Below are positions 22,483 through 33,969 of a stretch of 64,000 bases of DNA, piece by piece. The DNA is from Alligator mississippiensis. Lineage: Eukaryota > Chordata > Crocodylia > Alligatoridae. Made by a program: the position numbers and the translations under genes. Position 1 is the first letter of the stretch. Every line of letters starts with the position of its first letter. A model generated the notes under the pieces. The model had not been told where the DNA came from, searched no databases, and worked only from the letters and a program-made list of their open reading frames with translations. The DNA is taken from contig NC_081835.1 of NCBI RefSeq assembly GCF_030867095.1, positions 47,475,892 to 47,539,891 on the forward strand, read 5' to 3'.

Positions 22483-22793
22483 TGGTCAGACTGCAGTTGG
22501 AGTACCTCCAGTTTTGGGCGCTGTACTTCAAGAAGGATGTTGATAGACTTGAGAGGGTCCAGAGGAGGGCCATTCGTACTGTTAGGGGCTTACAGGACAA
22601 GCCCTGTGAGGAGAGACTGGGGCACCTGGACCTCTTCAGCCTCTGCAAGAGAAGGCTGAGAGGTGATCTTGTGGCCACCTACAAATTCATTAGGGGGACA
22701 CAGCAAGGGATCAGAGATGTTCTGTTCACCAGAGCGCCTCTTGGAGTAACAAGGAACAATGGTCACAAACTGACAGAGAGCAGATTTAGGAAT
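22483..22793 (+). mobile_element. CR1 ORF2 C-terminal fragment, plus strand, truncated at both ends
   Basis: The open frame reads LQLEYLQFWALYFKKDVDRL, then ERVQRRAIR, LFSLCKRRLRGDLVATYKFI and ends at HKLTESRFR. The CR1 3' UTR and tail are missing. The same ORF2 segment is also present in the adjoining minus-strand CR1, so this is not simply an inverted 5' part of that element. Confidence 0.85.
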
Positions 22794-23464
22794 CTAAATC
22801 CAAGAGAGCTCAAGCTCAGGCAACAGTCCAGGTAGTAGGGAGCTACCCTCTTCATCTGACCTACTTCGATAGTGGGGCAATGGCAGGAGTGAGAGAACCT
22901 TTTCCCCGCCTTCCCAAACCTTTGTTCCTGGAGGCAGCAGCTCCATGGTGGGTTGTCATTTCAATCTCCATAACCCACCATTCAGAGGCTGGTTAGTGTT
23001 AGCAAGGAAATCTGGCTGGAAGCAACCATACGCTTGCAATCTGCAGTGGGTCAGACCTGCAGTGGAGACAGCTCCACACTCACTTGCTACTCCATTGGCT
23101 GACCCAGGAACGTTTGCCAACAGCTATGAAGTCCACAGGGCAGAAACGCTTTTCAAGATTTGTGTCCGGCTTTCAGTTTCCCTTGGGGAAGCAGAAAACA
23201 GTGAAGCACCTCTCACAAAATATTTAACTTGCAGGAGAGTTTTGCTTTGCTCATGGGAAGCTAGTCATGAGTCAGTCACCACAAAGCAGAGCAAAAGACA
23301 GACAGAAACTGCACGTCAGTCAGCAGGCATTCAAATGTGCTGCTCTCATCTTCCACAGGGCAGTCCACCTTCCAGAAATGTTGCTGCATCATTCCAGCCT
23401 AGAGATCATGTAGACTAGGTACAGAAAGCAAGGAAGAGGGAAGATGTCGTAAAGACTGGGTCAT
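22794..23464. other. No recognised gene
   Basis: Contains a 157-codon open frame (22945-23418, +) with no recognisable domain; treated as chance. Confidence 0.35.
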
Positions 23465-23860
23465 GGGCAGTCTGGCTTAGTGGTTAGGCCCCTGGAGAAA
23501 GTAGGAGCCAGAGGTGGAGTCTAAAGCACAGGCCAAGGCAAGGTTCAGGAGTCAGGGATCTAGTTACCAAAGCCAAGGAGAATTCCAAAAAGCCAGAGTC
23601 CAGAAGCAGAGCTGAGCAGGGTCCGAAATCAGAAAAACAAGAGCAGAGGATTTTTGGGCAGACCTGTTGGCTAGCCTCCAATCTGCTTCCCAGGTGGACT
23701 TCGTGCTGCTGAGGCTACCAGGGTCCTCAGTCAGGAGGCCCTGACATGGGCCAGCTGGGTCATAGCCAGTGGGGCTGCCAGTTAGAGCCTCAGGCAAGCT
23801 AGGCAATTAGTAAGGGCTGAGGTGCCTGTTAGGGCCCCTGACAGGCATCCAGGACTTACC
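23465..23860 (+). repeat. Possible tRNA-derived SINE or other interspersed repeat
   Basis: TGGCTTAGTGGTTAGGCCCC (23474-23493) fits a tRNA box A, and GGTGGAGTCT about 30 bases later is a poor box B. The following 350 bases are GC-rich, with repeated AGGCA and GGGGC patterns. Family not recognised. Confidence 0.3.
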
Positions 23861-25162
23861 ATTTGCTTCTGCCTGGACAATCATGCCTCGTGAAGTTGAA
23901 GGAACCATCGTACAAACACTTTTCTATTGGAATGCTAATTCTCTTAAGAGAAATTTTAGGGAACTTGTGACCATGTCACCTTCAGGATTTCTGTTTACCA
24001 GAAGGAGAACCAGCCAGTCTGGATTCCTACAAGTTACCATAGAAATGCCATGGAACAAGCCCGGAACTGAAGCTCATTAAATCTGAATGGTCTGCAGCAA
24101 TCAGGAGAGCACGGGCGAGCCGCTTGGCATACTGGAGATCTCCAGGCTCCCCACGCTTGAGCCTAAAGGCACTTCAGTTCAGTTTAATTCTTGCTTCCTC
24201 CCTGCCACACAAGCCTTGGGTTTGAGTTGTTCCCTGTGAGCAAGCGTGCGAGGGGGGAAGACCCCAGATTCTATACCAAGGCTCAGACTCTCTTGCTTTG
24301 TGTCTGACCCAGGAGGAGGCCTCCCCAACCTGACTCCCCTGGAGCTGTATGAAAGGTGCTGGCGCAGCAATGAATGCCTTCCACCTCACTTCAAGCTTCT
24401 CCTCCCTTGGTTTCTATTACTATGGCCTGCACCTTTAGCACGGACCTAGTGGAGCCTCTTCCTTTTCACTCAACAGCTACAGGAAAACTGGCATACACAA
24501 CTCCAGTAGCACTGCTGATAGCAATAGCAGTGGTGTTCAATCCATGGAGCTGCAGACTATGGTCCCTCACTAGATACCAGCATCTGAGAGAGTGAGGTTT
24601 TCACGCAGTCAGGAGTAAACCTGGCTTGGATGCAGTACATTTGTGCACAATGAATAGCTTTTGCTTATCCTCTATACTTGAGCAGCAGTGCAGGTACCAG
24701 ATGGGGCTAGGGGAAATGTTCTGTGCTGGAAATGTTCAGGGGAAGTTGTGGGAATTTATGAGGGTAGAGTTTACAGGCCTGATTGATTGATGCTGACAAG
24801 GACATCAGAAGACATGTGAATGCTTCCCTCCTTTGCCCTGATCTGCTGTCACTTAACTGTTCTGGTCAGTTATTGCTTCTTGATCTACCTCACGCTGAGT
24901 TTACCTGACTGTCTGTGATGTAGTAGCTGCAGCTTTCAAGCCAGTGGTCCATATCTTGGAGTTGTGCGCTAGGGAGAGCCTCACCTTGAACATGGGAAAC
25001 CCTGAGTGCTGTTACAAGCCTGCTCAGGTCAGCCCTCCCTTGTCTCCAGGTGGGAGACCCCAAATTCTCAGCCTTTATGGTAAAAGTGTGACAACAATCT
25101 CAGAGTGACGTGCAACAGGACTGGGGGTAAAACTGGAAGTGGAGGAGGAAACTTATCCATTA
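23861..25162. other. No recognised gene
   Basis: Intergenic; open frames are all short. Confidence 0.35.
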
Positions 25163-25392
25163 ATTTCATAGACTTCATAGACATTAGGGCTGGACGGGAC
25201 CTCAGAAGATCATCTTGTCCAGCCCCCTGCCCGAGGGGCAGGAAGTCAGCTTGGGTCAAAGGATCTCAGCAAGATAAACATCCAAACATTTCTTAAAAGT
25301 GTCCAGAGTTGGTGCTTGCACCACCTCTGGAGGGAGCCTATTCCAGGCCTTGGGGGCTTGGACAGTAAAGACATTTTTCCTTATGTCCAGCC
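25163..25392 (-). mobile_element. CR1 3'-end fragment
   Basis: TTTCATAGACTTCATAGAC, then the reverse complement of the CR1 3' UTR and the last roughly 40 codons of ORF2 (LDIRKNVFTVQAPKAWNRLP, ending YLAEIL). Same subfamily as the 2-4 kb copy. Truncated at 25392. Confidence 0.92.
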
Positions 25393-28030
25393 CACTTACC
25401 ATCCATTGGTAAGTGGATGTGTCGGTTCTGTTAGTAACAAGATATAACATGGAAGAATTCATAACTGTTCCTCTGTCTTAAACCTCACAATCCAGATTTT
25501 GACTCTTAACATTATTTTCCTTTGCACCTGATTATATCACAATAGAAATTTATAGAAAAATGTTAACTAGTCAGTAAAACTAATACAAAGATGTTCAGGC
25601 ACTTAGTCAAAACTACTTAAGATTGGTGCAATTTAGTTAAACAATGACTGCATTCCTGTACTATCCTCCACTGTATAATTTATTTTAACATCAAAAAGGA
25701 ACATTGCAGTATAATTTACCCAATGTTCTGCTGAGCCAGCTCAAAAATAATGAGTCTAACAAGCAAAAGCAACCACAAAACAGCAGCCTTTGGCTCTGAA
25801 ACTTTTATTTTGCAGTTTGCTTTGCAGAGAAGTACATACTGAGCACCAGCAAACACCATGGCCAGAATTCCACACTGCGGTAGCTTGTCCATAATTACAA
25901 CAATAGAAGCTATAAATCTCAAGAGCTTTAAACTATGACTCTGTATAAAAGAAGCCAACATGGGCACAGAGACAAAACAGCAAAAGCTCTGCCAGCGCTG
26001 TAGCTTCTGCCCTTATGATCCCCAGTGGAATCACATAATAAACTATGAAGACTTGCTAATAACCAGTGTGTTTTTGATATTCCAGTAGTTCCCAAAAGCC
26101 TTGGTTATTTCACTGAATGAGGCGCTGTAGAAATCTATAATAAACAGTAGTGCTGGCCTCCAAGAAGCTTCTGGTACAAGGCATAATAGGTGGCTGACTA
26201 AAAAACAGGGGGTGTTGGGTGCCTAATTCACTTAGGTGCTCTTAGAAATGCCATTACGTGTCCATATGCATCTTTAGGTGCCTAAATATCTTTGAAACTC
26301 TGGCACTAAGCTTGTGAAGTATTTACCCTAAAAGCCTTAAAAGTGCTTCCTTTAAACTTTATTTTTACAAACCTGCCATTCTTTGTCAACCCCCTCCCTG
26401 TCAGAGTTACCTAGCATAAGAATCATTTACATGTAGGTAGATCTGTATATTGGCTCCTTTACATAATTTATAATTCCCCATCCCTGGAGCTATTTGGAAT
26501 CTACTCTAGGAATTTTTAGGAACATGCTACTATCAGTTCAGCTGTTGCAGCTGTAGTGCAGATGGGCATCCTCACGTAGAAAAAATTCTCCCTGCTTCGT
26601 ACCGTTTTTAGCATCCTGTTCTTTAATCCAGCAAAAACTGGAATAGACTTCCATAGTTTCTAGCTAAGAAGGTAATGTTTCTCCTGGGGAAATTTAATGG
26701 GTCAGGTTGACCTGCATCAAAACACTTCAGTTTGCTGAAGTTGACTGAAACATTACAAGGCAGTGAAACACCTGAGTTGAGTCTGCTACCTGGCCATACA
26801 GCCTCCTGGGACCTGTGGTTTAGTTGCCTCATGCTCCAGTTCTCACCAAGGACTGGATGCCCCAATCTTATCTCTCACATGATGCTCCACAATCCCCTCT
26901 CTTGCTGACCTACTGTGGATATTAAGTGAAAACAAAAGGCAAAATGTCTATATAAAATTCTTCAACATTTCCAAATTGAAACTTTTGGATTGGGCCCAAA
27001 ATTTTTGGTGCTGGATAATTCTGTTTTTTGACTAAAGGTTAACAATTTTTCACAAGAAGCAGAAATGTCAACAAAACATAAAAGTAAATCCACTGTTTAC
27101 TTGGAAACCCTCATTTTTAGGAGAAAATTTTCAGCCAGTGCTTACAGATGGGACAGATCAGGGAATGAACTAAAACTGATGGAAGCATCAGAGCTGACAA
27201 AAAAAATGCTCGCTAACCTGTAGTGAACAATATTTGCAATCATTAGAATTGGAAGTTTTCCGTAGCATTTCTACAGCTGCAGACTCTTAAATACTCAGAG
27301 CTGAGACCAGGTGAGAGAGAGCAGAGCCAGGTGGGAGGGTGCAGGACAGCATCAGAGAAGAGAACATGCAGGCAGCAGTAAATAGCTGGTCCTGTGAGTT
27401 TAGAAGTGAATGGTAAAGCTGGAGTCCAAGCCAGTTTTTCTCAAAGAGGAGATGCTAGAGCTGGCTTGAACTTTGTGGAAAGACTCAGAGAAAGAGAATG
27501 GTAGAGCCAGAGTGAGAGTGAGCAGGGGACATAGGAGAACAGGAGGTCCTTGTGGAGAGGTATGGGCTGAGAGACAGCTGGGAGGACTGGAGGGAGACAG
27601 AAGCAGGCACTGAGAGAGTAAGCAGCAGAGGGAAAGGGGGAGTGGTGGAAAAGGGGGTAGGGGAAATGATGCTGGTTCTTATCAAGTGGTCAGGGAAGCA
27701 AGGTTGTGGGCAAAGACAGGCAGTGAATAGGTGAGGGAGCTGGTATACTTAGGGGAGGGACCCTCGGCTGCATTAAGCCAGGGAGGGGAGGGGATATTCC
27801 TCCCTATTTCCCAGGACATGGTAACTCCCCAGTGTTGTCCAGTAAGTTCTGCACAGGGACCTAATCCTGCAAGCATCTTGACAGGTCCTGTCCCTGTGAA
27901 GCCATCATGTTTGCACTCTGGCCTTTCTGAGCACTAGCTTTATTTCCTGCCTGGCCATATATACGTGAACTGGAGTGCTGCAATAGCCCGATTGCCTCTT
28001 CTTACTAAATCAGGAAATAGCACAGGGACA
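25393..28030. other. No recognised gene; a diverged repeat near 26190-26320
   Basis: Bases 26190-26320 contain GGTGCCTAATTCACTTAGGT and TTTAGGTGCCTAAATATC, a pattern seen in old reptilian interspersed repeats. AT-rich text at 26930-27130 may be another old element. Purine-rich sequence occupies 27300-27700. Confidence 0.3.
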
Positions 28031-28540
28031 AGTCAGGCCACTGTCAGGGTGCCACAAGGCGGAGACTAGTGGCCGCAGCTTAGGGCTGAGTACTAGAGCT
28101 GGCGCAGCCAGGGTGCTCCAAGGCGCAACTAGCTGCAGTCTCAGAAATAAGCAAGAGTCATTGCTGTGGTTCAGATGCTGCCTTATATCAGCAGTGCAGC
28201 AGACTGGAGGCAGATACCCTGTGGCCACCAGAAAAAAGCATGTGATGTGAAGCTCTTGGAACAGAAAAAGGCAATTCAGAGAGAGCGTAAGGAGGGGCGG
28301 GCAGAGGAGCAGGACAGCCAGAAATAAAAATTGGAGGCAGAGAGTTATTACCACGTCACGCCGTCTCCTGGGCCTTACTGGGAGATCACCATCCCTTCAC
28401 CAGTGCCTGCAAGGCAATGGAGCAGTACAGTCAATCCAGGTGGGGTCTGAGAGGAATCCTGGAGCCCTGGGACTGGATGACTCCCCTGCTGAACATACGC
28501 TCGTTTGACTCGGAGGGCTTGATCAGTGAGAGGAAATGGC
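28031..28540. promoter_or_regulatory. Small CpG-enriched interval, possible promoter
   Basis: By eye, CpG is more frequent here than in flanking sequence (28070-28130, 28285-28365, 28498-28520), with a GC box (GGGGCGGG, 28296) and a CRE-like CACGTCACG. It lies 10 kb upstream of TOR4A on its strand, but no matching splice donor was proven. CAGGGTGCCACAAGGCG and CAGGGTGCTCCAAGGCG form an imperfect duplication within it. Confidence 0.2.
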
Positions 28541-29096
28541 AAGGGGGAGTGGCCCCTGTCTGCGCTTCCTTCTCCCAGTTGCATGAGGCCTTATCTGCAG
28601 TCTGCTCTGCAGCTGCGCTTGCTGCTGGCTTGCTCATACTGTGTCAGCGTGTTCACACACACATGCTCACAGGCTGCTCAAGAAAGTTCACTCCTGTTCT
28701 CCAAGCTCTTCAGAGGCATGTCAAAAAAATAACGTGTCACCAGCAGCAACCTCTTTAGGTGAGTGAGAAGAGATGCAGTCATGTCACGGAGTTGCATTGG
28801 GGAACGGGGACAAGATGCAGGTAACATTATTCCCTATCCAAAATTCAGCACTGCTGCAACTCCAGCTACACTGAATGTCCCATATGTACCAGGGTCACTC
28901 TGAATCCACTTCCAAGTCAGCAGGTATAAGGGAAGCCCAGAGCAGGGCTGTGGTGCTGGGAAATGGAGCTGCACACAAAACATGAAAGGATGCCTGCAAG
29001 GAATGTGGGGTAGGGGAAACCAATCTGCAAACCCAGGACTGAAGCAGACCACGGTCCCTCTAGCTCAGGACTTCTGACCACCTGGATGTCAATCGC

Positions 29097-29261
29097 TAGG
29101 ATGGCCATCATGGAGAACAGTCCAGTTGTCCTCTGTCTTCTATTAATACAAAACCGGACACCTTTATGTCTGAAAAATAGAGGACATAAAGGCGTCGGGT
29201 TTTGTATCGATAGAGGACAGAGTAGCAGAAAACCACGCTGTCCTCTGTGATGGCCACCCTA
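29097..29261. mobile_element. Palindromic hAT-type MITE, 165 bp, perfect 8-bp duplication
   Basis: Flanked by TCAATCGC at 29089-29096 and 29262-29269. Ends TAGGATGGCCATCATGGAG and TGATGGCCACCCTA are inverted. The inner halves are also complementary (ATACAAAACCGGACACCTTT against AAAGGCGTCGGGTTTTGTAT), so almost the whole element folds into one hairpin. Confidence 0.85.
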
Positions 29262-29269
29262 TCAATCGC

Positions 29270-31391
29270 ACAGAATTTCATCCAGTTATGCTGCTGTGGA
29301 GCCGGCTAACTTGTGTTTGCCTCAAGAAGCTGTCTTTAACCTTTGCTGGCCTGGAAGCAACAAGAATGAGCAAGCAACACAGCAGCGTGGCCCACCGCTT
29401 TCCCTGCTGACCTCAGTTTTAACTTTCTAATTTCCTGTCACTGTGAACTCAGATAAAAGGGAAAAGCATAAGTTCTGGCAACCATCCCTTGTCAGAGGGA
29501 AAAATAGCAAGCCTCTCCAATTTGTGCCACCAGCAAAACCCCAACTCCCTGGTGGTCTGTCAGTGAGACCCTAACGCCCTACTGCTCTCCCTCCCTTCAC
29601 ACTGCCCAGCCACTCTCTCTTGGTGAGTTCAGCTCCGCATAGTGCTCCAGCCAGAATCAGCAGGTGCTAGAGAAACTGGACAGCACTGTAACCAGCTGAG
29701 GTCAGCAAACTCATTCCCATAACTCAGGTGGATGTGAAACAAATTGGGGCTGACGAGAATGAGTGGAATGCATGCGCCGGTCTGCTGAGCTCAGGGTCAG
29801 TGGGAGAAACCTGAACCTGCTACGTGGCCTGTGTTCATTTGCCTTTCCGTTCGTAGGCCCCTGTACATCAGATCTCGGGGCCTCGCAGCCATGAAAAAAC
29901 CTCCTCAGCATCAGCCCACCCCCTCTCTTGTAACTCAGTCCTGCCTCCCACCTGGCTGAGGCCCCGTGCAAGGGGAAGCTGACCAGCACGGAAAAGAGAG
30001 CATCCACAGAGGCACGTAAGGCAGAGAGCAAGAGCAGAACAGCAGATCAGCAGGGAGCAGAAAGCAGAGCAGCAGCTTGGGCAGGAGAAGGGGACTGAAG
30101 TAGCACTTAAGGTGGATGCGGGGCTGATTTGTGGCACACATGCTGAAACGGTTGGTCCCTCCAATCTAAACAATAGGTCCCAGAAGACAGACTAGACCCT
30201 AAGACTAGACCCAGCTCTATAGCTTCTTTGCTTTGGGCTCTATACAGATGTTGCATCCATCCCCAGATAAACCATTTTATTCTGGGACAAAGTGCAGTCA
30301 TAATGTTCATGTCCATTGTCCTGGGACAGACCCTAGAAAGGTTCACAGGATAAGAAGCGTGAACGATTTGTCCTGGGACATCTCAAAGCACATCTGAATG
30401 GTTTCCTTCAGGTTACATCACTGAATCAATGGCAGAAAAGTGGCACTGCATTCAGCTGCTCACTAAACCCTGACTGGAAAAGCGATGTGTGTACTCACCA
30501 ATCCCAGGATGTTTCTGTTCTGGGACAAACACAGGCAAAAAACTTTTCAGGGACAAATGCAATATCTGTTCCTTGCCTTGGTGAGGTATTCACAGGCTGA
30601 CTCAGACACTTCTAGGCCTCACAGGCAAAAGCATGCATACACATACACAGAGGCACAGCCAACAATACACCCACTCACACGCACAGGCTCCAAACACCTG
30701 CAGCATTACACCCACCAGCAAGAAAAGCAAACATACCCACAGGTCCCCCTGCACGCACACATGGGCATACAGGTCCACCACACTCCCTTTCAGTCGCACA
30801 CAAAAAGCAGTAACACTTGAATACACAAACAGAAACACAAAAGACCTTTATAACCTCAACAAGTTGTTTCTCCTACAGGCTATGTCAAAAGAGGCAGTGG
30901 AAAAGAGTGAAACTTTTTAATAATTATTTCTATTTTTAAATGTATGGGCAACACTAAGATAGAAAACAAGGAACGCAGTGCATCCTCCAAAGTATGCTAT
31001 CGCCACAGTCATGGTTCCAGATGAGCTTTTGTATACAGTTAAATTTTGCATCTTCTCTGAAATCCACATACATATTTAAGTTGGGCCAAACTTTGGTGGA
31101 CAGATCATACCCCAAGGGAAATTTGAGGCCATATGTCAAAGAGGCCATGTAAAGAGTGAGCTGCAGGCAAAGTTTTTAAAGCCTTCTATTCCTTGTTTTC
31201 ACACACAAATAGGGGGAAAAGTGGAGAAAGTTTGTATTACTGGAACTTCTCCGTAATATCTAAGATCTGGAATGAAAAGTCTAGTCTAACCTTTGAAATG
31301 TAAAATGTAGCAAAAATTTTTGGCATTATGAAGTGGCATGGCTCTGTGTTTGTGCACTATTACTAAGTCACATGTGCTGTGGGCAGGTATC
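29270..31391. other. No recognised gene; CA-rich low-complexity patch
   Basis: Bases 30625-30800 are rich in CACACA-like text, which produces long chance frames on both strands. No exon or mobile element was recognised. Confidence 0.35.
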
Positions 31392-31399
31392 AGAAAGCT

Positions 31400-32346
31400 C
31401 CAGGGGCAGATCTAGGATTTTGAAAAAAGGAGTGCAGATGGTGTGGTGCATCATCACATATAACACAACACAATTTTTATTTTAGGTCAGAAGAAACTAG
31501 AAGCTTTAATGATAGGCTTAGGGGTCTAAGGCTATATTATTCAGTTCAAGATCCAAGCAAAAATAAATATAATATTATGGAACTGTGAATTAATTTACTA
31601 TACCGTATATGGTATTATATATACAAACACAGACTAGGCAAAAATAATCAAGAGATTTCTTTATTCCTGTTGTCATTAGAATTAAATGTACATCTCTTTC
31701 CCATTCATAAAAACAAAATCTAGCCTTCTTGAACATCTGGAAAGTGCATCTAATGCAAGGGTAGGCAACCTCCAGCACACATGCCAGAGCATGACAGGCA
31801 AAGGCATTATGCTTGGCAGTTGCACCTTGGAGAAAGGGCCCAGGCTGCACTGCCAGAACAAGCAGCTCCCCCTCTGTTCACCCCAGCACAGCAACATCTT
31901 ACAAATCGAGGTTGTGGGTGTTTTTGGCACTCTGCCCAGAAACACTGCTGACCCCTGATCTAATGCTTCACGATAAGTTCTTTTCACACTTGAGTTGATA
32001 TTTATTCACCCAGGTTAATGTTTTTAGCTAGAGTTAAAAACAGTCTGCAGGGCTGTGAAATAGGAGCTACATTACCAGGAGCAGCTAATAAACAGCAGAA
32101 TTACAGAAAGAGTGCTCAATTAGCGAGACATCAAGACCATTAAAAAGGAGAGAGGGTTGTTAGCATCTATGGAATAAAATGTTTAAAAATAATCAGGTAA
32201 TGAGCCCTGAAGTCGAGACTCCCTCACTGCTGCCTCAATAGAAATGCTACTGCCTCTTCCAGATAATTGGTTTTCAACTTTGGGTGGACCAAGAATCAGA
32301 AGGAGGTGTAACTGCACCATTGTACCCCCTCTGGATCCACCCTTGG
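31400..32346. mobile_element. hAT-like non-autonomous element with a nested MITE
   Basis: Ends CCAGGGGCAGATCTAGG and, inverted, CCAAGGGTGGATCCAGAGG. Flanked by AGAAAGCT (31392-31399) and AGAGAGCT (32347-32354), 7 of 8 identical. The part from about 31560 aligns in reverse with 20061-20632. A second element (31756-31957) sits inside. No transposase frame. Confidence 0.75.
31756..31957. mobile_element. Nested hAT MITE, 202 bp, perfect 8-bp duplication
   Basis: ATCTAATG at 31748-31755 and 31958-31965. Ends CAAGGGTAGGCAACC and, inverted, CAGGGGTCAGCAGTG. The related copy at 20061-20632 carries the empty site (GCACATTTAATGCTTCAC on its minus strand), which proves the insertion. Confidence 0.88.
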
Positions 32347-32354
32347 AGAGAGCT

Positions 32355-32874
32355 TCCCAACAAGATACCCTTTAGACCCTGTGAGGGGTCTCTAGTTCTG
32401 AGCTAAGAGTGCTAACCTTTTCACTCTTGTTAATGTTCTTCTGGATTTCACAACCCTTACCGTGCACCAAGGCCCCATACCAATATCTTGAGGTAGACAG
32501 CTGTCCCTATACCTAACAGCTAGACTAACAGAGAAATTTGCACAGCTGCTTTTCTGGGACAGCTGGACATAGAGTATATTAGGGAAAGTCTTACTTCCAC
32601 ACTGCTTTTTGGAACAAATGGGACCAATTTGTGTACTTGCCTAGATTGTCTGTGTTCACTGATTTATTCTTTAGACAATACTTCCTGTCCAAAACCAGGA
32701 ATGGCATACAGGAATCCCAGTTCCCAAAACTGTACAGCTGTCTAGCAAAACCATCTCCCACTGGCAAAAATGTCCAGGAAATAAAGGTCTATGAGAACAT
32801 CTGAATGCCCCCTGTTTAAACCTTTCAGCTGATCGATGTGCAGATCAGTACAGTTCCAGATGATGAAGGCTTTA
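32355..32874. other. No recognised gene
   Basis: Unique intergenic sequence. Confidence 0.35.
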
Positions 32875-33924
32875 TTCATAGATTCATAGATGTTAGGGTC
32901 GGAAGGGACCTCAATAGGTCATCACGTCTGACCCCCTGCATAGGCAGGAAAGAGTGCTGGGTCTAGATGACACCAGCTAGATGCCTATCCAGCCTCCTCT
33001 TGAAGACCCCCAGGGTAGGGGAGAGCACCACCTCCCTTGGGAGCCCGTTCCAGACCTTGGCCACTCTAACTGTGAAGAAGTTCTTCCTAATGTCCAATCT
33101 AAATCTGCTCTCTGCTAGCTTGTGGCCATTATTTCTTGTAACCCCCGGGGAAACCTTGGTGAATAAAACCTCACCAATTCCCTTCTGTGTCCCCGTGATG
33201 AACTTATAGGCAGCCACAAGGTCACCTCTCAACCTTCTCTTGCGGAGGCTGAAAAGGTCCAGGTTCTCTAGTCTCTCCTTGTAGGGCTTGGTCTGCAAGC
33301 CCTTAACCATATGAGTGGCCCTTCTCTGGACCCTCTCCAGGTTATCCGCATCCCTCTTGAAGTGCGGTGCCCAGAATTGCACGCAGTACTCCAACTGCGG
33401 TCTGACCAGCACCCGATAGAGGGGAAGTATCACCTCCTTGGATCTATTCATCATGCATCTGCTGATGCATGATAAACTGCCATTAGCTTTTCTGATGGCT
33501 TCGTCACACTGCCGGCTCATGTTCATCGTGGAGTCCACTAGGACTCCAAGATCCCTTTCCACCTCTGTGCCACCCAGCAGGTCATTCCCTAGGCTGTAGG
33601 TGTGCTGGACATTTTTCCTCCCTAGGTGCAGCACTTTGCATTTCTCCTTGTTGAATTGCATTCTGTTGTTTTCTGCCCACTTGTCCAACCTGTCCAGGTC
33701 TGCTTGCAGCTGTTCCCTGCCCTCTGGTGTGTCCACTTCTCCCCACAGTTTTGTGTCATCTGCAAACTTGGACAGAGTACATTTCACTCCCTCGTCCAAG
33801 TCACTGATGAAGACATTAAAGAGTATCAGTCCAAGGACCGAGCCCTCCAGGACCCCACTGCCCACACCCTTCCAGGTCGAAACCGACCCATCCACCACGA
33901 CTCTCTGGGTGCGACCCTCTTTGT
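32875..33924 (-). mobile_element. CR1 LINE, 5'-truncated, minus strand
   Basis: Starts with the reverse complement of the CR1 tail (TTCATAGATTCATAGATG), then GGGTCGGAAGGGACCTC and the complete ORF2 C-terminus. The 5' truncation is near 33924, in the middle of RT. It resembles the 41915 fragment more than the 2-4 kb copy, so it belongs to another CR1 subfamily. Confidence 0.93.
32963..33898 (-). pseudogene. CR1 ORF2 C-terminal 311 codons, uninterrupted
   Basis: Reads without stop or frameshift from inside RT to the natural ORF2 end (RRLDRHLAGVI). The catalytic FADDTKLW box is intact. The block that usually reads GVPQGSVLG is GVLEGSVLG here, a change at a conserved position. The upstream RT and endonuclease are absent, so no working protein is expected. 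It is scored as a pseudogene of a retrotransposon. Confidence 0.9.
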
Positions 33925-33969
33925 TCAGTTAAGGTTCTACGGCTGAATTTCTGCAAAAATTGCATCCTT

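Noticed and set aside
22277..22678. 133-codon minus-strand frame that seems to fuse two sequences
   Set aside because: Crosses the junction of two oppositely oriented CR1 pieces; the first half is antisense of the plus-strand piece, so it is not a real fusion gene.
28375..28758. Overlapping open frames that could be exons
   Set aside because: No splice signals in phase and equally long frames on both strands; kept only as a CpG-enriched interval.
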